From Halomonas sp. M4R1S46 (GTDB lineage Bacteria; Pseudomonadota; Gammaproteobacteria; Pseudomonadales; Halomonadaceae): a stretch of 64,000 nucleotides of DNA. This document shows, one piece after another, positions 57,732-64,000 of the stretch; the first letter of the stretch is position 1, and each line of letters begins with the position of its first letter. The position numbers and the translations under genes were made by a program. The notes beneath the pieces were generated by a model, which was not told where the DNA came from, made no database searches, and saw only the letters and a program-made list of their open reading frames with translations. The stretch spans positions 1,426,001 through 1,490,000 of the forward strand of contig NZ_CP107008.1 of NCBI RefSeq assembly GCF_025725685.1, in the 5' to 3' direction.

Positions 57732-60280
57732 GGCGATGCCTCCGTGCCGCCGGGCGGCACCGTGGCGAAGACGTGCGAGGCGAAGGCCGGCAGGGCCACG
57801 CGGTGGCTGGTCACGGCGACCTCCAGGCGGTTGGCCCCGACGCCCAGGGCGGCGAGCGTCGCCGGCGACGGGGCGATCCGCCAACGCCCGGGGGCGCGCG
57901 GCTCGGCCTCGCCGCGCTCGACCAGCGTCCCGTGGCCGTCGAAGAGCAGGAACTGCACCCGGTCGATCGCCGCCGGCGGGTAGGGCTCGCCCTCGAGGGT
58001 CACCGCCAGCCGGAACGTCGCCGCGCCGCCCTCGTTCCCGGCTGCCGTGCCGAGCTCCATGACCAGGGGGCCGTCGAGTTCGAGTTCCGGGATCGCGGGA
58101 CGGGTGAAGCCCAGCCACTTGTCGGCCGGGTCGGGGAAGTCGCGGAAGCGCTCGAGCACCAGGCTGCCCGCCACGGGGTGCACCGAATCGAGCAGGAAGG
58201 GGCCGTTGCCGACCCAGAAATGACCGCGCTTCGCATGCCAGTCGGCGAGCGCGCGATAGCGGGCGGCGATCTCGTCCTCGTCGAGCAGCTCGTCGAGCAC
58301 GCCGGGGAAGGGCGACGCCGTGCGTTCGCGGGCCCGCTCGAGATGGCGCGCCAGGATCGGCACGCTGGGCCCGGCCACCAGGCTCATCCAGTCCACCCGC
58401 CGTCGGTCCGCCTTGTTGGAGGAGAACGCCAGCTCCCCCTGGCGCTCGGCGAAGATCCCCAGGGCCAGGGTGTGCCACGGCTGCGGCGCGGGCGCACGGT
58501 TGGCCACCAGGGTCTCGGCATCGGGAAAGCCCTGGTCGCTGTAGACCTCGATGACCAGCGGGTCGCGGGAGACGATGTGCCAGCCGCGGAAGTGGCGCTG
58601 GAACACCTCGAAGGTGGGCAGGTAGGCCGGGTCGAAGAGCCGGCTCGCCTCGTCGGCCCGTGCGAAGGCCAGGATCCACGGCAGCACGAAGTCGGCCAGC
58701 GACAGCGGCGAGCCGTCGTGCCAGCGCTGCTCGAACAGCTCCTCGTCGTAGCGCACCCGGACCCGGGTGCGGGCGGTGACGGGCGCGTCGTGCGCCTCGC
58801 CGACGCTGACGAAGCGTCCCGCCTCGCCATCCCAGTCGATCCAGGCCGCTTCCGGCACGACGATCTCCTCCGCCGTCGAGACGCTCAACCAGTCGAGGGT
58901 GCGCGCGATCGTCACGTCTTCCTGCACGGTCACCGCGGCATGCTCGATGCGCTGGGGACGGTAGAGCCCGGTGAAGGGGTCGGGCAGCGCCACCGGGTCC
59001 TGGGTCGCGCGCATGATCATCTGGTCGAAGATCCAGTTGCTGCCCGCCACCGGGTTCCACGGCTCGGTCAGCAGCCCCGGCGTGCCGAACACCATGCGGC
59101 CGCCCACCCGGTCGGCATAGCGCAGGGTGTAGGGCCATAGCGCCGAGCCGGCGAGCCCCCCGGCGAGGTCGACGGCCACCTCGACGTTGGCGGCCCGCGC
59201 CGAGGCGTTGAGCTGGTCGACCAGCCAGATCCGCGCCGAGTCCTGCATGGCCAGCTCCAGCGCCCGCGCCATCATCGCCTGGCGCTCCTCCCAGTCCCGG
59301 TAGTCACGGCGCTGCAGGCGGTCGGCGAGCTCGTCGAACTCCGGGGCCGGCTGGTAGGCCTGCCACAGGGGCTCGGCACGCCCGCGGGGGGTGTAGTAGA
59401 AGCTGAAGACCTCCGCCTGATCGCGCTGGATCTCGATGCTGATCCAGCCGCCGGTATAGAGGTGCCAGCGCCCGGCCCTGGGGTCCGTGGCGATCCAGAT
59501 GCGCGAGGCCTCCTCGGCGGTGCGATAGCGGCGCTCGACGACGAAGCCCAGCGCCTCCAGCAGGTTGGCGACATAGTCGCCGACCTGGCGGCGTTCGTCC
59601 TCGGTGCGGATCAGCGCGATCAGGCGCACCGGCTCGCTCGCGTAGTGCCACACGCCCTCGCGGAGCTGCGCCCCGAGCGCCGCCATCTCGCGGTGGATCA
59701 CCTCGCGGGCGGCGTCGGGGTCATGGGCGTAGCGCAGCTCCAGCTCGCGGACCACGGCGGCCAGGCGTGCATAGTCGGGAAAGGCGGTGGAGAGCGGCAG
59801 GAAACGCGGCTCGGCCAGGCCGCCATAGAGTTCCTGGGCGATATGCTCGCGATCCACCAGGCGGTTGAGCGCCTCGCGAATGGCCGGCACATGGAAGGGA
59901 TTGAGGGTGCCGTCGGCCAGCTCCGGCCCGGTCGGGTTCAGGGTCAGTTCGCTGGAGGTGCCGTAGGAGAGGTCGTAGCCGGTGGCGAGCGAATCGCGCA
60001 GCCGGTGGAAGATGCCGGGATTGGAGATGCCCTGGGTGAAGACCTGATGGGTGCCCGCCTCGATCAGCCCCGTGACCCGGCCCGCCTCGTCCTCGCGGGT
60101 GAACACGACCTGATCCACCAGCGCCCCGCGGCGGGAGCGGAGATCCGCCTCCGCGCTGTCCTGGCCCATGGCCGGCGCGGTCGACGGTGCCGGTTGACGC
60201 AGTGCCACCGCGACCACGCCCACCAGGATCAGTGTCGCGCCAACCAGCAACAGACGTCTCATCGATGCACCGTCGGCCAC
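57728..60280 (-). CDS. ABC transporter solute-binding protein, very large family 5-like
   Basis: An 850-residue exported protein with a signal anchor-like N-terminus (RRLLLVGATLILVGVVAVAL). The family 5 (oligopeptide/dipeptide) fold is visible in IREALNRLVDREHIAQELYG, TEPWNPVAGSNWIFDQMIM and WHDGSPLSLADFVLPWILAF. It is about 300 residues longer than typical DppA/OppA, with an extra C-terminal region of beta character. It leads the five-gene operon; substrate unknown. GTG at 60280 was kept; ATG at 60262 is possible. Confidence 0.87.
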   Translation of the reverse strand: MADGASMRRLLLVGATLILVGVVAVALRQPAPSTAPAMGQDSAEADLRSRRGALVDQVVFTREDEAGRVTGLIEAGTHQVFTQGISNPGIFHRLRDSLATGYDLSYGTSSELTLNPTGPELADGTLNPFHVPAIREALNRLVDREHIAQELYGGLAEPRFLPLSTAFPDYARLAAVVRELELRYAHDPDAAREVIHREMAALGAQLREGVWHYASEPVRLIALIRTEDERRQVGDYVANLLEALGFVVERRYRTAEEASRIWIATDPRAGRWHLYTGGWISIEIQRDQAEVFSFYYTPRGRAEPLWQAYQPAPEFDELADRLQRRDYRDWEERQAMMARALELAMQDSARIWLVDQLNASARAANVEVAVDLAGGLAGSALWPYTLRYADRVGGRMVFGTPGLLTEPWNPVAGSNWIFDQMIMRATQDPVALPDPFTGLYRPQRIEHAAVTVQEDVTIARTLDWLSVSTAEEIVVPEAAWIDWDGEAGRFVSVGEAHDAPVTARTRVRVRYDEELFEQRWHDGSPLSLADFVLPWILAFARADEASRLFDPAYLPTFEVFQRHFRGWHIVSRDPLVIEVYSDQGFPDAETLVANRAPAPQPWHTLALGIFAERQGELAFSSNKADRRRVDWMSLVAGPSVPILARHLERARERTASPFPGVLDELLDEDEIAARYRALADWHAKRGHFWVGNGPFLLDSVHPVAGSLVLERFRDFPDPADKWLGFTRPAIPELELDGPLVMELGTAAGNEGGAATFRLAVTLEGEPYPPAAIDRVQFLLFDGHGTLVERGEAEPRAPGRWRIAPSPATLAALGVGANRLEVAVTSHRVALPAFASHVFATVPPGGTEASP

Positions 60281-60399
60281 TACCCCCGGTTGCCTGCTTC
60301 TCCCTACACCCTAGGCGAGTTCGGCAATCGGGGACAGGCTCCGTTTTCTCCGCGCTCGAGGAACAGGAGGAACGGCGCCCAGGCCAGCGACTCCCCCGC

Positions 60400-61413
60400 T
60401 CAGCGCCGCGCCAGCTGCGCCAGGGTCTCGGCCAGCGCCGGGGTCAGCCGCGCCATACGGGCGTAGTCGAGCTTGTCCCAGGTGTCGCCCGGGCCGTGGT
60501 AGTGGGGATTGCGGAAATTGGCGGTGTCGGTGAGCATCATCGCCGGCCAGCCCATCTCCCAGAACGCCCAGTGGTCGGAGCGGAAGATATCGCGCAGCAA
60601 CTCCGGCGCGGCCAGCCCTTCCGAGGGCATCTCGGCATGCCGACGAAAGACGCCCGTCACCCGACGCACCAGGCGTCGTGAACGCAGGTTGCCGACGAAG
60701 GCCAGGAAGTTGCCGCGGTCGGGATAGACGAGGCCAAGCAGCGGCGGATACGCCTGGCTGCCGGGCGCGTCGCTATAGTGGCCGAGCATCTCCAGCGAGA
60801 GCATGCCGACGATGGCATCGCCCCGCGCCCGGGCCTCGCGGGCGTAGCTCAGGCTGCCCATGGTGTCGCTGCCGAAGTGCGGCGCCTCCTCGTTGACGAA
60901 GGCGACGAGGCGAATGTCCCGCGCGAGCTCGGCCCCCCGCAGGAGCCGCGCCAGCTCCAGCAGCACGGCCACGCCGGAGGCGTTGTCGTCGGCCCCGGAG
61001 GTACCGCGCACGGTGTCGTAGTGGGCGCCGACCACCAGGATCTCGTCCGTTGCCCCGCTACCCGGCAAGCGCACCTCGAGATTGTGGAACACCTGGCCGC
61101 CGCTGGGCACCGGCAGGCGCAGCGGCTCGAGGCCGGCATCGCGAAAGGCCTGCTCGATGGAATCGGCGGCCGCCCGCAGCGCCTCGGGGCGCCAGACGTG
61201 ACGCTCGCCGATCCCTTCCGCCAGCGCGCGCACGTGGGTGCGCAACCGCCCGCGCAGCGCCTCGCCCTGCGCATCCAGGGGCGGCGGTGTGCCCCGGTAG
61301 CTGCTGCCCGGCATGTGGAAGATCCACCGGTAGCCGCCTGCCAGCGCCGCCGGCAGCAACGCCCCGATCACCAGCCACCACACGGTATCCAGTGCCCCCT
61401 GACCACCATCCAC
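60400..61413 (-). CDS. M28 family zinc aminopeptidase, membrane-anchored
   Basis: A 337-residue peptidase. The N-terminal hydrophobic helix (VWWLVIGALLPAALAGG) anchors or exports it. Zinc and catalytic residues fall in VVGAHYDTV, DDNASGVAVLLELARLL, FVNEEAPHFGSD, LEMLGHYSD and the final HYHGPGDTWDKLDY. It removes N-terminal residues from peptides. The frame continues upstream into MITE-like copy B to an ATG at 61503; the GTG just outside the element is preferred but its ribosome site is poor. It lies upstream of the peptide importer operon on the same strand. Confidence 0.85.
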   Translation of the reverse strand: MDGGQGALDTVWWLVIGALLPAALAGGYRWIFHMPGSSYRGTPPPLDAQGEALRGRLRTHVRALAEGIGERHVWRPEALRAAADSIEQAFRDAGLEPLRLPVPSGGQVFHNLEVRLPGSGATDEILVVGAHYDTVRGTSGADDNASGVAVLLELARLLRGAELARDIRLVAFVNEEAPHFGSDTMGSLSYAREARARGDAIVGMLSLEMLGHYSDAPGSQAYPPLLGLVYPDRGNFLAFVGNLRSRRLVRRVTGVFRRHAEMPSEGLAAPELLRDIFRSDHWAFWEMGWPAMMLTDTANFRNPHYHGPGDTWDKLDYARMARLTPALAETLAQLARR

Positions 61414-61418
61414 GGAAG

Positions 61419-61519
61419 GCGCCTGTCGGACTCGACCGTTCGTCGCGAGCGACACCCATGTCGAGACACGTCGATCGATCGGACGAGTCGAATAGCTCGC
61501 CATGTCACGAATCAGGCGC
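61419..61519. mobile_element. 101-bp MITE-like element, copy B
   Basis: Same length as copy A at 3309-3409 and about 73 percent identical over the aligned 105 bases, without gaps. The ends are GCGCCTG and CAGGCGC: the base that differs from copy A at one end has a matching change at the other, preserving the inverted repeat. The CTAG flanks are lost. It covers the 5' extension of the M28 peptidase frame. Confidence 0.65.
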
Positions 61520-61521
61520 CT

Positions 61522-61851
61522 GACCAGTATGGTTCAGGCCGGCACGGTCCGCAGTATTCACCCATCTCAGGGGATGGGGACGATGACACCTTGCCTGCTC
61601 GCGCTGTGTGCACTGGTCGGCCCCGCGCGGGAGCCTGGCAATCGAGCGGTCGTGTCATGGCGTGTCCCGTCCGGTTGGGTCGGCGGTTGTCACCCTAACC
61701 CTCGAGTGCAGGAGCCGGAAACCGGCGGGGACGAGGGGCGGGAGCGCTGCCAGCGGCATTCCGCTACCATGGGGGAGACGCTCGAGCGGCCCCCGCCCCG
61801 GCGCACCTTCCCCATCCCATCGCCGAGCCCGTACTCCGGAGGACCGCGGCC
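61522..61851. other. Intergenic region before the AraC gene
   Basis: 330 bp with no supported gene. It should contain the araC promoter. CATCTCAGGGGATGGGGACG and other GC-rich repeats are present, but no clear -35/-10 pair or operator was recognised. Confidence 0.35.
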
Positions 61852-62685
61852 ATGACCGATCCCGGCAAGCCTCTGTTCTGGCGCGACGCGCGCATGCCCC
61901 ATGTGGAGCTGCGCAAGGTCGAGGACGGCCGCCAGGTCTGCTATGCGCCCCACAGCCATACCCAGTGGTCGTTGGGTGCCATCACCGCGGGCGAGAGCAC
62001 CTTTCGCTATCGTGATGACGAGTACCGGATCCGTGCCGGCAGCCTGGTGATGATGAACCCGGAGTGGGTGCACGCCTGCAATCCCATCGACGACCGGCCC
62101 TGGGCCTACCTGATGCTGTATGTGGAGGCCGACTGGCTGACGCGCCTGCGCTACGCGGCGGGCCTGCTCGCGGCGCCGCGCTGGCAGGACATCGCCACCG
62201 CGGTGATCGACGAGCCCGCCTGGTATGACGGCTATTGCCGCCTGGCCGCCTGCCTGCTGGACCCGCGGCGCGACCTGCTGGACAAGCAGAGCGAGGTGGT
62301 CGAGTACCTCTCGGCGCTGATGCACCGGGTGGCGGGCCAGCCGACCCAGCCGCTGCCGATGCCCCCGGCCACCCTGCGCGAGCTGGCCGCCTACCTCGAC
62401 GCGCACGCCGCGGAAGACGTCTCGCTGGACGCCCTGTGCCAGCGCTCCGGCTACAGCCCCGGCCACCTCATCCGCGCCTTCCGGCAGCACTTCGGCCTCA
62501 CGCCCCATGCCTATCTGATCAATCGCCGCATCCAGCTCGGGCAGCGGGAGCTCAAGCAGGGCACGCCCATCGCCGAGGCGGCGCTGAATGCCGGCTTCAG
62601 CGACCAGCCGCACTTCCAGCGCACCTTCAAGCGGCTGGTGGCCGCCACGCCGAACCAGTACCGGCGGTCGCTACCCGAGCAGTAG
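61852..62685 (+). CDS. AraC family regulator with N-terminal cupin
   Basis: A 277-residue regulator. The AraC-binding cupin (about 15-100: YAPHSHTQWSLGAITAGEST, VMMNPEWVHACNPID) precedes a double helix-turn-helix (about 175-272: VSLDALCQRSGYSPGHLIRA, PIAEAALNAGFSDQPHFQR). CGGAGGACC lies before the ATG. It is convergent with a LysE exporter gene, with a 15-bp overlap, and such AraC-LysE pairs are common, so it probably controls it. Confidence 0.93.
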   Translation: MTDPGKPLFWRDARMPHVELRKVEDGRQVCYAPHSHTQWSLGAITAGESTFRYRDDEYRIRAGSLVMMNPEWVHACNPIDDRPWAYLMLYVEADWLTRLRYAAGLLAAPRWQDIATAVIDEPAWYDGYCRLAACLLDPRRDLLDKQSEVVEYLSALMHRVAGQPTQPLPMPPATLRELAAYLDAHAAEDVSLDALCQRSGYSPGHLIRAFRQHFGLTPHAYLINRRIQLGQRELKQGTPIAEAALNAGFSDQPHFQRTFKRLVAATPNQYRRSLPEQ

Positions 62686-63264
62686 GTAGACGCAGCTGGC
62701 GGCGAGCAGCACCGCCAGGCTCCGGTTGATGGTGACCAGGACCGCGGGGCGATGGACGTGGCGGCGCAGGAAGGCCCCGGCATACACCCAGCTCCCCAGC
62801 GACAGCCAGCAGATGGGCAGGTAGAGGGCGGCGAACAGCAGCACCTGCTGCAGGTCGTGGCCGCTGGTGTAGGCGCCGATCCCCGAGGCAGAGGCCAGCC
62901 AGGCCTTGGGATTGAGCCACTGCATCAGCGCGCCGGTCATGAAGCCCGGCGCGCGCTGGGCGTCGCCCTCCGGCAGGCGGCCGTCGTCGCGAAACAGCCG
63001 TATGCTCAGGTAGAGCAGGAAGGCCACCCCGGCCCAGCGCAGGGCCTCGTGGATGCCCGGCGCCATCGACAGCAGCGAATAGAGCCCCAGGCCCACGGCG
63101 ATGAACAAGGCGATGAAGCCCAGGGTGGCGCCGCTGACGAACACCAACCCCCGGGCGAGGGGATAACGGGTACCGCTGCTCAGGCACACCAGGTTCACGG
63201 GTCCCGGCGAGATCGAGGCGGCGAGGGCGAAGGCCGACATCGGCAGCAACAGCGACAGGCTCAT
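62671..63264 (-). CDS. LysE family exporter
   Basis: A 197-residue inner-membrane exporter with about six hydrophobic segments. LAASISPGPVNLVCLSSGTR (about 14-33) is the family signature; LMQWLNPKAWLASASGIGAY is the central conserved loop. GGAGG lies eight bases before the second of two close ATGs, which was chosen. Its 3' end overlaps that of the convergent araC gene. The substrate is probably an amino acid. Confidence 0.92.
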   Translation of the reverse strand: MSLSLLLPMSAFALAASISPGPVNLVCLSSGTRYPLARGLVFVSGATLGFIALFIAVGLGLYSLLSMAPGIHEALRWAGVAFLLYLSIRLFRDDGRLPEGDAQRAPGFMTGALMQWLNPKAWLASASGIGAYTSGHDLQQVLLFAALYLPICWLSLGSWVYAGAFLRRHVHRPAVLVTINRSLAVLLAASCVYLLLG

Positions 63265-63379
63265 GGTCATCCTCCGGTCGAGACTATGACCGGAGTCTGC
63301 GATGACGGCCGAGCGCGGTATTGAACGAAATTGCGGTGCACTAGACTGGAAGCAGCCACCATGCCCGGGAGGAGACGTC

Positions 63380-63874
63380 ATGCTGCTCGAAGGTTCCTGC
63401 CATTGCGGCGCGGTGCGTTTCCGCGTCGAGTCGCCGCATCCCTATCCCTACCAGCGCTGCTACTGCTCCATCTGCCGCAAGACCGCGGGAGGCGGCGGCT
63501 ACGCCATCAACCTGAGCGGGCGCACCGAGACGCTCCGGGTCGAGGGCGCCGAACACAAGGGCGTCTACCAGGCCGTGATCGACGGCGAGACGAGCCCCGG
63601 CGAGCGCCACTTCTGCCGCTATTGCGCCAGTGCCTTGTGGGTCTACGATCCCCGCTGGCCGGAGCTGGTCCACCCCTTCGCCTCGGCCATCGACAGCGAG
63701 CTGCCGGTCCCGCCCGAGCGGGTCCACCTGCTGCTCGACAGCAAGGCCGACTGGGTGGAAGTCGAGGCGCGGGACAACGACAAATGCTTCGCCGGCTACC
63801 CCGAGGAGAGCATCGCCGAGTGGCACCAACGGCTGGGGCTGGAGGATTCGACAGCAGGCGAGGGGGAGCGCTGA
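63380..63874 (+). CDS. GFA family zinc protein
   Basis: A 164-residue protein with the Mss4-like zinc motifs: GSCHCGAVRFRVES, CYCSICRKTAGGGG and HFCRYCASALWVYD. It belongs to a different subgroup from the GFA protein at 31008. The biochemical role is unknown; no formaldehyde genes are nearby. GGGAGGAG gives the start at 63380. The stop overlaps the following reading frame, so the two are probably coupled. Confidence 0.9.
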   Translation: MLLEGSCHCGAVRFRVESPHPYPYQRCYCSICRKTAGGGGYAINLSGRTETLRVEGAEHKGVYQAVIDGETSPGERHFCRYCASALWVYDPRWPELVHPFASAIDSELPVPPERVHLLLDSKADWVEVEARDNDKCFAGYPEESIAEWHQRLGLEDSTAGEGER

Positions 63875-64000
63875 AGAAGACCACGGCCCCCGCAAACCCC
63901 GCTGCCTATCTGGCGGCCAAGGCCGGCTGGCAGCGCGATCGGGTCGAGACGCTGCGTGCCCTGGTAAGCGAGGGCACCGCATTGGACGGGGTCATCAAGA
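63871..64000 (+). CDS. DUF1801 family protein, 5' part (cut by window edge)
   Basis: The frame reads KKTTAPANPAAYLAAKAGWQ and then RVETLRALVSEGTALDGVIK, the usual N-terminus of YdhG/DUF1801 proteins. No ATG, GTG or TTG is available; the only start is a CTG at 63871 overlapping the GFA stop (CTGA), with GAGGGGGAG directly upstream. The rest lies beyond the window. Confidence 0.75.
   Translation, partial: MKKTTAPANPAAYLAAKAGWQRDRVETLRALVSEGTALDGVIK

Noticed and set aside
57728..60280. Long open frames on the opposite strand and in other frames of the transporter operon and elsewhere
   Set aside because: They are shadows of high-GC coding sequence: no family motifs, biased towards Arg/Ala/Gly/His, and no ribosome sites.

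Overview
The window is GC-rich, densely packed gammaproteobacterial chromosome. Its gene content (NhaD Na+/H+ antiporter, YcaC-type isochorismatase, a zur-znu cluster with zinc-sparing paralogues, homogentisate catabolism, MocR and LysE pairs) suggests a moderate halophile of the Halomonas group. That assignment is by recognition only; there is no rRNA, and no tRNA was seen.

Layout. 1-2.5 kb: a YadG/YadH-like ABC exporter (cut by the window edge), a small DUF6494 protein, a parvulin isomerase and a HIT protein. 2.7-7.9 kb: a SleB-like wall hydrolase and a LysR regulator, convergent across a 101-bp MITE-like element, then two pirins, YcaC and a monooxygenase-like membrane protein. 7.9-13.4 kb: a zinc-starvation block. 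DUF1826 faces a dksA2, COG0523 remnant and folE2 operon across a probable Zur box, and zur-znuC-znuB faces znuA across a second one. 13.5-22.8 kb: mixed housekeeping genes, including NhaD, a ChaN-PDZ protein, a methyltransferase, a deacylase-like protein and a probable metal pair (DUF411 plus a repeat-rich Spy-like protein). 22.9-26.9 kb: hmgA-fah-maiA with a divergent MarR regulator. 27-35 kb: a dehydratase, a solute-binding protein, a ClC channel, an amt pseudogene, MocR with LysE, and PhzF with a broken duplicate of its 5' end. 35.2-38.7 kb: an ECF42-type sigma factor with its YCII/DGPF, DUF1428 and VOC partner genes.

43.5-51.6 kb is the most interesting part: a chromosomal integron. It has an intI-type integrase reading leftwards, an attI-like core and six cassettes reading rightwards, each closed by a recognisable attC. 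The first four cassettes are visibly AT-rich. The cargo looks like a defence collection: an HEXXH protein, a GHKL-ATPase fused to a PD-(D/E)XK nuclease, a DUF3800 protein, a SIR2-domain protein, an HsdS-like domain fused to an Mrr nuclease, and a small PD-(D/E)XK-like protein. An outer-membrane barrel gene, an IS5-family remnant and a broken gene lie on its far side.

53.3-60.3 kb: a five-gene oligopeptide-type ABC import operon with overlapping genes throughout. 60.4-64 kb: an M28 peptidase whose 5' end abuts a second copy of the 101-bp element, then an AraC regulator convergent with a LysE exporter, a GFA protein and the start of a DUF1801 gene.

All functional assignments come from reading motifs and remembered family features; no database search was run.
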